A stretch of 64,000 nucleotides of DNA, taken from assembly GCA_037178625.1 (NCBI GenBank), contig CM074129.1, forward strand, positions 1,984,001 through 2,048,000, given 5' to 3'. Source of the stretch: Skeletonema tropicum. Taxonomy: Eukaryota; Bacillariophyta; Thalassiosirophyceae; Thalassiosirales; Thalassiosiraceae. A program made the position numbers and the translations under genes. The notes beneath the pieces were generated by a model. The model was given only the letters and a program-made list of their open reading frames with translations. It searched no databases and was not told the DNA's origin. Of this stretch, positions 1 through 10,704 are shown piece after piece. The first letter of the stretch is position 1. The number at the start of each line of letters is the position of its first letter.

Positions 1-1324
1 TGTCAATCGCTTCAGTGGTCCTAGTTTCCAGCAGATCGATTCGGTCAGTCAACAGACTGACTAATCCCCCGTTAGACAAAACGGCATCAACCACAGTCTC
101 AAAAGTCTGGTCAAACTTCCGTTTGGTCCGATACTCACTTGGCATCTCTCGCCACCGCATGAGATCCTCCTTCCGGATCATACTCTCCAGAATCTTGCGG
201 ACCATCGCGACGTCGATGCCACTCACTCTGCTCGACCCACTTCCACTAACCCCCGTAAACAAAGCCTTCAACGCTTTAATCTTTTCGTCCATTTCCCTCA
301 CCGCCTTCCTGCACGCGGTATAGGTGTTCTCTTCATTTACTTCCACCTTCTGAATCTTCCTGTCATACCGCCCTTGATTAGCAGTGAGCTCATGCACCTT
401 CTCCTTCAGTTCCTCCACTTCCGTCTTGAAGGCCTCAACGTCCTCCTCCAGCTGTTGTACCCTATCCTTCCCCCAAGTCTTCTTCCTCCCTTCCTCCTCA
501 TCCTCCTCCTTATCTTCATTCCATAGCCCATATCCACCCCCGGGTTCCCTCTCCCCCACATATTTCACCCCCTCGAAATCATCATCATCCGAGAGCATTC
601 CTCCTCTGTCTCCCTCTTCATCGTAGTGATCCCCACCATAGAAGTCCGAAGGGAGCCCAAATCCTCTTTCATCTTCCTCCTCCTTCTCCTCCTCATCCCT
701 CTCCTCCACCTCACCCCGACGACGTCCTTCAGACTCGCCTTGCTCCTCCTCTTCCGCCATCCTTTCACAATACCGTGATCCCCCCCTTAATATGAGCACC
801 CACACTCTAGGGTATGCTTCCAGTTCCAAGAGCAACTCTACCATCGCATCCCGGTCAGCTTGCGGTAAAGCAAGACTATTAAACAACGGATAAGAGAATG
901 CAGTATGCTGGAATGCCGCTGTGTCCATCATACGGATCATTAAATCACCAACCCGCACTCCTTCGCGGTGTCCCATGCCCACAGCATGAGTGATAAGGGC
1001 ACAATCGGACTTCAAGCAAACTCTCACCGCACCCGTTGTACTTTGCAACCGGGCACCACACGTGGTCCCAGTCACAAGCGCCAGTTTCGCTCGGATTGAG
1101 CTATTGTAGCTCGATACCATCGTTCTCGTAGTACCAGGAGGCACGAAGTGATCCCTCACCAACGTACCTTCTTCAGCCAGCGTCCCCACCTCGACTGTGG
1201 GGGCAAAGTCCGCCACATCACCTAACAGCCGGTCGCACTCCGTCCTATTGCCAACTCCTAAAGCATCCCAAAACTCAGCAACCATGGGGTTGAGAGCAGT
1301 GGCGTAGAGTTGGTCTTCCGACAT
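1..1324 (-). CDS. Partial open frame (441+ aa), acidic/coiled-coil protein of unknown function
   Basis: An ATG at 1324 on the minus strand opens a frame that stays open to position 2, so the 3' end lies outside the window. I checked the frame codon by codon across the whole stretch. Residues 1 to about 190 look globular and open with MSEDQLYATALNP. They are followed by a Glu/Arg/Asp-rich stretch at roughly 200-290. A heptad-like segment comes next (LEEDVEAFKTEVEELKEKV, about residues 320-340), which suggests a coiled coil. No family is recognised. A gag-like structural ORF of a retroelement is possible because the flank to the right is full of mobile DNA, but this is inference. A TATA-like CTTATAAATC lies about 220 bp upstream on the same strand. 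Confidence 0.55.
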   Translation of the reverse strand, partial: MSEDQLYATALNPMVAEFWDALGVGNRTECDRLLGDVADFAPTVEVGTLAEEGTLVRDHFVPPGTTRTMVSSYNSSIRAKLALVTGTTCGARLQSTTGAVRVCLKSDCALITHAVGMGHREGVRVGDLMIRMMDTAAFQHTAFSYPLFNSLALPQADRDAMVELLLELEAYPRVWVLILRGGSRYCERMAEEEEQGESEGRRRGEVEERDEEEKEEEDERGFGLPSDFYGGDHYDEEGDRGGMLSDDDDFEGVKYVGEREPGGGYGLWNEDKEEDEEEGRKKTWGKDRVQQLEEDVEAFKTEVEELKEKVHELTANQGRYDRKIQKVEVNEENTYTACRKAVREMDEKIKALKALFTGVSGSGSSRVSGIDVAMVRKILESMIRKEDLMRWREMPSEYRTKRKFDQTFETVVDAVLSNGGLVSLLTDRIDLLETRTTEAID

Positions 1325-1630
1325 GGTAGTCCTTAAGAGTATATAGATTGAATAAATTCTAGGTTGAAAGACCGATGGGGGTGTCAAGACCCTTCACAAA
1401 CCGAAAATGATGAAATTCCAGCCGCCAGCGGGGTCTCCTGTGGACAATAATCCAGCCCACCCCTTATTGCAAGCACAAAGAAAAAGAATCGCCTGCAGCT
1501 TCGTTACAAGCCTCTTCGACTCTGAGTTGGCAATTGCATCGATTTATAAGAGGTAGAGTTCTCGATAGTATTTTTTTTTTTTAATGATAAATAAGTGATT
1601 AGTTTAGGATGGTATTCAGGAGCTGTTTAC

Positions 1631-1722
1631 TGGGCAAGCTGGATCTGAACTTGCCCATTTTAGGTAATAAGAGGAGTGCAGTCTAGGTATCTCTAGTTCA
1701 GTGGCAAGTCCGCACTCCTCTT
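1631..1722. repeat. Two adjacent stem-loops in a gene-free stretch
   Basis: TGGGCAAG (1631-1638) pairs with CTTGCCCA (1650-1657). AAGAGGAGTGC (1669-1679) pairs with GCACTCCTCTT (1712-1722), a perfect 11-bp arm with a 32-nt loop. They lie between the left-edge ORF and the LINE fragment. Apart from a run of T at about 1569-1581, I see no gene in 1325-1840. They could be transcript-end structures of the LINE fragment or ends of another small element. Confidence 0.4.
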
Positions 1723-1840
1723 GTCACCTGTGCTAGGTGATGGTATGTTCCTCCTCCCTCCTACTCTCAACTGCCTCTCGACAGGTGAGAGTGAGAGTCC
1801 TCACTCAACCTCTGCCACCGCAGAGGTGGGGGAGAGGGGA

Positions 1841-2272
1841 TTACTCCCCACTCCAGGTGTGCCAGTTGGACATCCCCGGCCCATTCTCAATGAGTGGCCG
1901 GATGCGGTGGTGCCTGTCCCTACTCCCTCTGAGCAGGAGGGAGTTTGCCCGGACTAGGGCAAGGGACATGCGTACCCGCACATAGAATATCATCTGGCTA
2001 CGCTGACGCTCCCACTTTTCAGCTAAGTGTGTACCCAGTTGACGCATCGCATTCAAGGCCTCTCTACCTGGCATTCCATCAGCCGTGAAGCAGAGGGGGG
2101 TGAAGTCCCGACGTCGTTCAAGACAAGCTGCCTTGTACTTGCGGATTTTCTCCCTCTCTTGTTGCCTCAAGACAGCCGAAGGCGCCTTGTTGCGGTAGGA
2201 GCGGCAGTCCGCGTCGGTGATGCGAGTGTCAAAGACAGTTCGACGCTGTCTCTTCCAGAAGTGGGAGACCAT
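1841..2272 (-). pseudogene. C-terminal tail of a non-LTR (LINE-type) reverse transcriptase ORF, 5'-truncated
   Basis: The 143-codon frame contains the tail typical of eukaryotic LINE polyproteins: DTRITDADCRSYRNKAP, then EREKIRKYKAACLERRRDF-TP, LAEKWERQRSQMIFYVRVRM and a final LLLRGSR motif. This region follows the RT/endonuclease part in such elements. No catalytic RT motif is present, and upstream (2273-2480) the frame is broken. A truncated 5' end is the usual state of a dead LINE copy. Identification rests on recognised motif order and not on alignment. Confidence 0.6.
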
Positions 2273-3059
2273 CACATCTGTATTGAGGGGCTTCGGGTTT
2301 TCATCAAGAACCCGAACTGCTGCAATAAAACTTTTGTATCTTTCGCGATGACGATGAGAACTCTTCCGCGGGTGTCAGATAGCAATGAGTCCCAATAAGA
2401 TTGTCTTTTCTCTTCATCTCTCCCAACGCGAGGTGGCGACCACGCTCTGGTAAAGTTTTGTACCCCCCTCACCGACATAATTGTAGGGCTCTATGTATTA
2501 GGTAAACGCTTAGGTTACCATTGAACACACATCTATCTTAATGAATACCTTACTACTTCTTTCTTTTGTGTTGAGGACAGGGAACGTCATGCTGAAGACA
2601 ACATTTCTTGCACATTTTGCTCGAGCACATCTTGTTCCATACAGCAGACTTGCATTAGACGCAAGTCACTTTACAGTTTTTCTTCACAATCTTGTAGTAT
2701 GTTTGGAATTTATTGCACTGGTATGAATGAAACGGACTGTGACTCCAGTGCTTCATTTAATTCAGTAGTACACAAGATGCAATTCATAGTAGTAGCATGT
2801 GCAAAGTCCTCCGACATAGTGTGGTGGTGGTGGATGTCGACATTGAGGTGGTGATTTTCGAGTTGTACCCCCCCAAAACTCAGCCTAGCCAAAATTTCTG
2901 TACCCCCCCCGGGTACTGTTCGTGCTACTCAGGGCACATAAAAGAATGATGTGCTACACATCATGATACATACGTAAGTATGTATGGTATCATGTGCTGA
3001 GATGCATGCAGAGTCCCTCTGAAGAGAACTCCCATTTATGACAGAAGATCCTAGGCATA
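2273..3059. other. Gene-poor stretch with repeat debris
   Basis: No supportable gene. Poly-C tracts preceded by TGTA recur at about 2460, 2863 and 2902. An imperfect inverted repeat with GTATGTATGGTATCATGTG as its right arm lies around 2957-2996. Short frames of 60-70 codons on both strands show no recognisable content. Confidence 0.4.
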
Positions 3060-4964
3060 TAGCTAAGTCACCCCTACATACCACCGGGGACTGGGCCGCC
3101 AAGAGAGAAGAGAGAAGCTAGGAGTGCGCCTAGCCCCCGCCTCACAGATGACCAAAAAAGGCGTCCGGACAAAACACAAAACTCCTCACCGATCTCCGAC
3201 ACCCGCGCCCAACAAGACTCAACAGCACCAGCCCTCCAGCCCAGTGCTACTACTTGTTTCCAGCATACTAAATAAATACAAAGACAACGACAACAACAAC
3301 AAATTACTGAACATCATGAGTTGGAGATACGGGTTCGATTATCTTGTGTCAAAGATATCTTTACCACTGCCTGTGCTCTATGGCGATGATAAGCAGAAGT
3401 TCAATAGCGCAAAAATAGCGCTGAATAGAGCATTGGCAGCTTCAAATCCATTGGCAAAGAAGCGTTCAGAAAATGAAGAGAGAAATAAACGAAGAAAGAA
3501 AGCATCGGCATCGTCCCCGCTTCCGCATGTATTTCAAAGTCTCCTCCAATCCATGTGTAGATTGGCCGTCGATTCGTACTTCAATTTTAATGTTACGGCG
3601 ATCCATGGGGCCCCAAATTACTAGAGTTGGTTTCATCTTGATCATTTTTGCTAACATCTTTTGTTCTCTTCGTCGAAAAGATGTTTGTCGGCGTGATGAA
3701 TCCTCAATGTTGCCAAAATATTTGCAATCGAATCTATTGCTCTCTTGAACTCCGGACGGAAAGAATCATGGTCCTCCACCACAGCGTGCGCCTCATCGAC
3801 ACAGAGAACGCTAATGGTACCTCGCTTCGCCAAATCATTGAGTAGACTGCACCACCGACTCCCACTGCTTAATTGACAAGGAGATATGAATAATACTATT
3901 GACTTGTGTTGTTTAGTTGGATCAAACATTGTTAGCCTATCCATCAACACGTCACACCGATCGTCTTTCCACTGATCCACATGATGCGCCTCCACACCGC
4001 ATGCCATGCAGGTTGTTTTGATAGCTTGATCACTTCCCAATCCAACAAGTGCACTCCCACGCTTAATTGTTGCCATCCCTTTTAATACCAATGATTTCCC
4101 CTCTCCTGTTTTACTAATAAGATACAGCATGGAAACACGACGAATACACAACTGAAAGATGGCGTCAATTTGGAAGGGGCGTGGACTGTGTACTCCGTGA
4201 GCAGAAGCAAGCATTGTGGCGATGATGTCTGCCGATGATTGTGGAGTCGGCGCCGGAGCAGAAGTAATGAAGTCCTACTTGGTATCATCATTAATATAAT
4301 CGTCGCTGTAGTCGGAGGGGTGGATGCCATTGGTTGCAGCGTTGTTATTTAGATTGCCAGCAGGATTGGTGTCTGTTGGTAGAGACATTGGCTGCGACTG
4401 CGTATGAAGATGCTCGCCACCATCACGTTCGTTGCCATCACCCCCAGCCCCAGAAGATAGGGCATTCTTGGCAGCATTAATGTTATCCATGAAGAGATCG
4501 AAATCGGAAGGGGACGCGCAGGTTATCAATACGATGATATGCGTTAATTTTGCGCAATAGATTCATTATTAATACCACTGGGGGGCAGCAATTCAATACT
4601 ATCGATGCATGCCTTGTGCCGTGTCGAGACGATGATGCACAAAATGGCACATGTCAAAATCCAGCGGCATGAGCAGAAACAGGTCATTTTGACCCAAACC
4701 AAGCCACCACTGTCCCAACAATACCCCTGCCGCCCTAATTCTGAGAGGATTTTCAATCTTACAGTCTATGCACTATTTGCAGAGAGAAGCCCTACTGGAC
4801 GAATTTTGGCTAGTAGACTGTCATGGTGAAATGAACAAAAATGGCGACCGCGCCAAAAATTGTCCGGACGCTTTTTGAAGTCACCTGTGCGGCGGGGGCT
4901 CTGCGAGCTTCTCTGATGGTCTTCTCGTCTCGCCCAGCCCCCGGTGGTAGGGGTGTAGCTAAGT
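3060..4964. mobile_element. Mutator-like (MULE) DNA transposon with ~100-bp TIRs and 9-bp TSD, carrying a host-gene fragment
   Basis: The 9-mer TAGCTAAGT occurs at 3060-3068 and again at 4956-4964. Immediately inside, CACCCCTAC (3069-3077) is mirrored by GTAGGGGTG (4947-4955). The inverted similarity continues inward for about 100 bp (3069-3173 against 4859-4955). It includes CCACCGGGG-CTGGG, AGAGAAGCT, AGCCCCCGCC, CACAG-TGAC and GCGTCCGGACAA, with small indels. A 9-bp duplication plus long TIRs is the hallmark of Mutator-like elements. No transposase is present. The interior carries a broken helicase reading frame, the arrangement called Pack-MULE in plants. The boundaries are seen directly and the superfamily assignment is inference. 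Confidence 0.75.
3466..4529 (-). pseudogene. Broken superfamily-2 (DEAD/RecQ-like) helicase fragment inside the MULE
   Basis: The frame 4214-3651 reads PRPFQIDAIFQLC, then ISKTGEGKSLV (a Walker A/motif I) and VLCVDEAHAVVED (DEAH/motif II), the N-terminal half of an SF2 helicase core. The same frame extends upstream to 4529 as a low-complexity N-terminus but is interrupted by an in-frame TAG at 4275-4277. Downstream, protein-like sequence (TLVIWGPMDRRNIKIEVRID) resumes in another frame (3657-3466), so at least one frameshift is present. Motifs III-VI of the second RecA domain are absent. It is a decayed, partial helicase gene confined between the element's inverted repeats. Confidence 0.65.
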
Positions 4965-5000
4965 AGGGTGGCTCTGGTAAAAAATTTGTAATACATAAGT

Positions 5001-6293
5001 ATTAACCCGGATTTGCAACCCAAGTAGCAAAAGTTACAGAGGAATTCGTAGCGTGATTATACAATAAAAATATATCACGGTCAGGAGCGTGGTATGTCGG
5101 TCTTAATTGTGGTATTTTATGGTCATTTTGCAACCGATGTTGCAAAAATCCTTGCAAAAGAGCATGCTTTTTGCAACTTTTGCAACCCAAAGTAAACGCA
5201 GTGTGACAGCGCAGAGCGGTCATTGGTCACACTTCTTTTCCATCGCTCCGGCAGGCGCCGATCACCATAAGTACACTCTAGCCCAGCTAGATCAACACAC
5301 CATCATCTATACGACCGTGCGATAGCAGAATACATTGTATGGCGTTCCCATAAGGCAGCTGAATCGAATGTTATGGCTGATGTCGAACGATATATCGATC
5401 ATCTAGTAGAGAGACGTATCGTCCATACCATACATCAGCGGCTGACATATTGTGTGTGCCGACACAAATATCACGTTTGGTGTGATAAAAAACGAGTATA
5501 ATAGAGGATTATGTACGGGGTACAATGATGGCGCACTCACTACTTGCATGGGTATAGCGTACTGATCGATGAGTCAGTTGGCAACAGAAGCAAGATGAAA
5601 ATTGACTTGAAAAGCTAATTCAACACACATAATGCAAACATGTTCATGGCATTGGGTAATAGGATATATTAGATCTTTCCGAGACACTGCAAATAACATA
5701 ACATTGAATAACAACTAATTATTGACGGAACGTGTGTACGACTTATCATAGAAAAGCATTTTGCCATATGATAGGATGTCAGGGATAAGCGCAACGCACA
5801 TCACCCTCTTAGACGACAACATCATTGACGACCACTCGTCTGAGCACACTCAGAGATAGCCACGATAACATTTCAAACAACATCTCACGTCCACTCAATT
5901 GTTGAAAACTGCCGCTGCTGTTGTCGTAGATGTGATCTTCCCTCCGGTTTGGATTGATTTGCTGTGAGAAACTTACATAATGCTGCAAGCACACGCGTGC
6001 CTCTTTTTCAATGATGCTCTCAGTGATTCTATAACGCTAATGACGACGATCGACGGCTCTGACGGAAGCTCACAATATGCAATACCATTTCATGGCCAAT
6101 GGCGGTGGCTGAACGACGACCCAAGGGCAAATGAAGCGCATGTCATGGTAGGCATGTCTTGTTATTGTGTCTATGTCTTTGTCATAAAGAAAAATCGCAT
6201 CTTTCACGTGATCTGACATGTGTGACTACTATGTGACCATGTATGTGATTACACGGTTGCAAAAATAGTTGCAAATACTCCGAGTACAAGCGT
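5001..6293. repeat. Tandem unit 1 of a ~1.29-kb repeat array (complete)
   Basis: The unit starts ATTAACCCGG (5001) and ends at CCGAGTACAAGCGT (6293), where the next unit begins. The sequence recurs at 6294-6825 plus 17120-17881 and, partly, at 17882-18199 and 18420-19180. The hexamer TTGCAA appears about eight times, six of them within 5012-5190. Short frames of 73 and 61 codons recur identically in each unit, but their conservation is explained by the repeat itself. Function unknown; satellite or amplified non-autonomous element. Confidence 0.8.
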
Positions 6294-6825
6294 ATTAACC
6301 CGGATTTGCAACCCAAGTAGCAAAAGTTACAGAGGAATTCGTAGCGTGATTATACAATAAAAATATATCACGGTCAGGAGCGTGGTATGTCGGTCTTAAT
6401 TGTGGTATTTTATGGTCATTTTGCAACCGATGTTGCAAAAATCCTTGCAAAAGAGCATGCTTTTTGCAACTTTTGCAACCCAAAGTAAACGCAGTGTGAC
6501 AGCGCAGAGCGGTCATTGGTCACACTTCTTTTCCATCGCTCCGGCAGGCGCCGATCACCATAAGTACACTCTAGCCCAGCTAGATCAACACACCATCATC
6601 TATACGACCGTGCGATAGCAGAATACATTGTATGGCGTTCCCATAAGGCAGCTGAATCGAATGTTATGGCTGATGTCGAACGATATATCGATCATCTAGT
6701 AGAGAGACGTATCGTCCATACCATACATCAGCGGCTGACATATTGTGTGTGCCGACACAAATATCACGTTTGGTGTGATAAAAAACGAGTATAATAGAGG
6801 ATTATGTACGGGGTACAATGATGGC
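6294..6825. repeat. Tandem unit 2, left part, interrupted by the gypsy element
   Basis: Matches 5001-5532 almost base for base and stops at ATGGC, where the LTR begins. Its continuation is found 10.3 kb away at 17115. Joining the two parts gives a unit of the same length as unit 1. Confidence 0.8.
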
Positions 6826-7121
6826 TGTCAGCGGCGGTAGCTGATACGGTGAGTTGAATGAATAATTTGGTGTTATGTAAATTATGCTAGTCTGCGTTAA
6901 GAGTGATCGATGCAGCTTCCGGAAGAAGATGGCTGAAGGAAGCCACGTCATCGATTGATAAGGGTGACGTAATGAGATCCTGTGGCTCTCATACGTTATC
7001 TGTTACTTAACGTGGAAGGAAGGACAGACAATGACTTAGCGAGCCATTGGCAAGCTGGACCGTGTGCTAGGCTACAGGAAACGGGATTGGTATCTGGCTA
7101 ATGTAGCCAGTGCCTATGACA
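6826..7121 (-). repeat. 3' LTR of the gypsy element (element runs leftward)
   Basis: 296 bp with TG at the start and CA at the end (plus strand TGTCAGCGGCGG...GCCTATGACA). It differs from the other LTR at about three positions (near 6957, 6978 and 7051), roughly 99% identity, which indicates a recent insertion. Confidence 0.9.
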
Positions 7122-7340
7122 CTCGCCCCCAAGTGTCGGGATCAAAGGGGAGAACACAAGGAGAAAACCACGTGGGATAAAACTCTTTGAGGAGTGACGG
7201 TCGGGGACTTTGTCCACGCACGGTGAGCTCTGGTAAAAAGACTTGTTGAAAACAAACGTACTTGATACGTTCGGTACACTTGGCCTGGAAGATATATTCC
7301 TAATGTGATGTTTAATTTATATTGTACACGCCCCCCTGCT

Positions 7341-8114
7341 CTATGATTCTTCATTTCTATCGAAGTATGGGGTTATTCTCCTAATGTTAATTCGTTCACT
7401 GATTGAACCCTTTTGTATCCTGACAGTTCCATTCGTGTAGACTTCCGTAACAGCATAAGGTCCTTTGTTCCGGTCGTCGGCTTTAGGAAGCCGCTCACCA
7501 TTAATGTCCTTAATGATGAGACACTTACTACCAATTTTATAATCATACGGTAGACGTCTCGAGTTTTCTCGGGCGTTGTCACTGTCCACTTGCATTTGTC
7601 GTCGACGGCCGATGTCAGCCCAGTCTGCCACATAAGGGATGTCGAATAACATCTCCCTACCGAATATAGCAGCACCAGGTGACGACTTGAGCACTGTGTG
7701 ATGGGTCGCTCGGATTGCCCACGCTGTGTTGGTGATCCAATCGTCTATTTGAGCGTCAGTTACCTCATCGAGGTCATTGAGACCTGAGGTGCGCAACATG
7801 CTGTTGACGACACCGTGCACACGCTCTAGAATAGCGTTTGCTTGAGGGTTTCTGCTGGAGGTCGGCTTTCTACCAATAGTGTAAGTTTTGCATAACTCGG
7901 CGAGGTGAAGTTTGAATTCACCTCCATTATCACACGTCACGTATCGTGGACGAGGATAACGACTCAACCAGCATTTGTTAAAGAGACGCGATATTGTCTC
8001 AGATGATTTGTCGATGATCTCTGATTTTCGGCCCTCGGGGCCCCGGGTCGAAACAAGCGCAGTGAAGTGTCGATAACGGGGCCGGGAGGTGCCCAACCCC
8101 TTATGGTCACAAAT
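7341..8114 (-). pseudogene. Integrase, second half and C-terminal domain (gypsy element)
   Basis: Contains IIDKSSETISRLFNKCW, then YVTCDNGGEFK with the second catalytic Asp, and NPQANAILERVHGVV with the catalytic Glu of the DD35E triad. A basic beta-rich tail (KGPYAVTEVYTNGTVRIQKG) ends at a stop at 7341. The first half of the integrase lies 4 kb away at 12197-12580, beyond the nested insertion. After conceptual removal of the insertion the two halves are offset by one frame, so a frameshift exists in addition to the insertion. Confidence 0.85.
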
Positions 8115-8451
8115 TCTCCATTTTTTTCCAAACTTTTTCTACAGGGATCTTGGTAGGAATCAGTATAGTAGCTATTTAGTGAGAAGGTTTACCTGCTGGA
8201 CACGTAGAGGCTCTGTAGACCCATACCGCTGTAGGATTTGTACTTGTTCCTACGTAGAAAGCGAGAAGTACCTGGCTTAAAGGCGCTTTTTACAGAAATT
8301 GATTGGCTATATCTGTCGAGGATACCGTCATTTGCAGAAAGAAATACAGGTACATTGTCATTATAGGTGACATGTTTCTTCATCACGAGAAATATTCTCC
8401 CTTTGTTGTATCCTTTATTGATTGTCGTTAATTTGTCATGTTGCCGCGATT

Positions 8452-8486
8452 GAAAATAAATTTGTCTTCAAGACAAATTTATTTTC
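8452..8486. repeat. 35-bp near-perfect palindrome at the 3' end of the nested gene
   Basis: The arm GAAAATAAATTTGTCTT (8452-8468) is followed by one base and its exact complement (8470-8486). The right-arm core GACAAATTTATTTTC recurs at 8927-8941 just upstream of exon 3, so exon 3 sits between two direct copies. The stop codon of the spliced gene lies in the palindrome. Confidence 0.8.
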
Positions 8487-10704
8487 CATGCAAGTTGTGA
8501 ATATTGCATTGGAAAAGAACTTCTCTCCAGGGATGATATACCCGAACTGACCAAGCTGTCGCAAATGGTGTGGCAAACAGGACTGTCTAAGGAGTGTTTC
8601 TGTAAGTCCATTATGTTGCCAAGTGTCACTAACACGATTATGTCATCAAGTTCCTGTGATTTATGTTTCGGAATGAAACGAAGCTTCGTCTCGCGATGAC
8701 CGTCTACCAAATTTTGTTCAGCGACCATACTTTGCTTCTTGATCTCCTTCAGAGGTATGCCTTTGTGTCGGACTTGCTTGACACATAGGACTTTTTGAAG
8801 CCAGGTTGTCACAAAGAATATTATATGTTTTAACGATATATTCGGAGCTGGAAGTAACATTGGGAAAAGACCAAAAATGTCAGCGATGAAGTGAAGTATC
8901 GGACCTCAAAATATTTTTGTCGTGAGGACAAATTTATTTTCAGAATCGTACACCGTACCAGTGACACTCGTACAAGTATAATAACTCACCTTGTCTAGCA
9001 ATGGACGATGTTGTATCTTTTACAGGTGTCACAACTGGAACTGGAATGACCTTTTCCGACAGCTCTCCCAACATAGATCCAATAGTTCCAGACGCTTTTG
9101 TGTTCTGTGGAATTTCTCCAACTCCAACTGGCCGAGCTGCATTGCCATTATTGCTACGAAATACACCAGCATCGTCTGCTTCCAAGGGGGCGTTATCAAC
9201 ATTACCAACACCCATATTGGTGCCATCATTATCACGTTCTCCTGACAGTCTAGCAACCGAAGTAGCATTACGACACGGATAATCCTTCACGGTAGAACCA
9301 GAAGACTCATGAAACAGGCGGTCGAGACAGCTGCGCGGAAGTCTACTGGTAGACGGAGAATCATATAAATGATCGCGAATGGTTTGGCGGCCCACAAGAC
9401 TGTGATCTTCTGAGCAGCGGCGATATGCGCGAACAGTAGCAGGTTGTTCCCCAGCATGATACAGCAACGCCGGAAGATTAGTTGGGTCAACTGCTGACTC
9501 CTCACCAGAAGGAGTAGACGCTGGTATGTCCGTTTCAGACGGATGATGAGTATTCACTGGAGTTGCGGCACTACCATTGCTCTCTTTAGGGCACTGCTGT
9601 TCGATGTCATAATTTTTTGATGATTGCTTTAACTTTAACAAAGAACTCGCCTGCTCGACATCGTCATAATCATTATTATTATCGCATGATCTCCATGATT
9701 TGCATGATGCATCAAATGCTTCTGCCTGCTCAAAGTTAGTGCATCTAACATGAGCGGGAGAGATGCAATCGCCTTGCTTTGTCTGCAGAAGAGGTATATC
9801 ATGCTCGTTCTTGTTGTTGTCGACAACATCTTTTTTGTTGCCCGCTGTCACACCGCCATTGCTGAAGTAAATGAAAATAGGGATAAGTAAGGATAAGTGA
9901 TTAGTTTTTGACATGACGACATTCATATGGGAGAAACAATACCAGTTCAAGTTTAAAATAAATTTGCATACATCACAATTTTATTTTTGGCATGAACTCT
10001 ATGGAAGGTTAATACCACACAGCAAAAAGCGACTTAAATGTAGATGAATGAGCGATCCTTTCTATGTTCGTACGATCAATCTACGTAATGTTTTACGCAG
10101 TGTTAAGCGTTTCGCTTATACATGAAATTCTGAATCACATAAGACGCTTCTTCCAATTTCAGCTCATCTTAACAATACACTTTCGGACTTACCCATTAGA
10201 CAATACGCTGGAACACTCTGGAGCAGCCAACGACTGCAAGTTATGACTGTTATTTACACAACGGCCATAATTCATTATTCCAGCTTTGCTTTCTGCATCC
10301 GATTTGTAGAACTGAGCCGAGCTTGAACCGTTACAGGTAACGTTGCGATTGGAAATGACATTGTAAGCGATAGATAATTGTTCCTGTGTGGTGCGATATA
10401 GATCCATTACGCATCCTAGCTCAGACAATACATGTTTTAGTTCACGCATATTGCAAGAGGAAAGAACAAGCCTCAGAAGAGTATGTGGATCAGTAGAGTG
10501 TTCGAAGCATGGATTGCGCGATGATTGTAATTCTACTATTTCGCGGAAGATATGATCGCCTACACGCACTTTCGGCCATTGGACGTTGTAAATTATTTGA
10601 CGAATAGACAGAAATGAGCATCTAACACCCTTCCGAGCGCTCTTGCTGTTCACGTCGGAAGAGGATGGTTGCTGTTGCTGCGCTTTCTCTCTTGAAGTGT
10701 GCAT
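8468..10704 (-). CDS. Three-exon gene of unknown function (587 aa) inside the nested insertion
   Basis: Exons are 10704-10193, 9861-8990 and 8847-8468. Junctions are strong: AATGG|GTAAGT to TTACTTCAG|CAATGG, and CAAG|GTGAGT to TTACTTCCAG|CTCCG. Both joins are in phase, giving 1764 bp (587 codons plus stop). The N-terminal part (residues about 25-110) looks folded (CSFLSIRQIIYNVQWPKVRV, HIFREIVELQSS). The middle is Asn/Ser/Asp-rich and probably disordered. The C-terminal 125 residues again look ordered (LKHIIFFVTTWLQKVLCVKQ). No family is recognised and no transposase signature is seen. It could be a captured host gene or the element's own accessory ORF. Intact splicing frames argue it was functional recently. 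Confidence 0.6.

Noticed and set aside
3124..3624. 166-codon plus-strand frame
   Set aside because: Opens on GTG, starts inside the MULE inverted repeat and lies antisense to helicase remnants; low complexity and no recognisable domain.
5002..5223. 73-codon minus-strand frame repeated at 6295 and 17883, and 61-codon frame at 5809, 17396 and 18696
   Set aside because: Identical only because the whole 1.29-kb unit is repeated; no domain, no codon signal, and unit 3 deletes part of the region without consequence.
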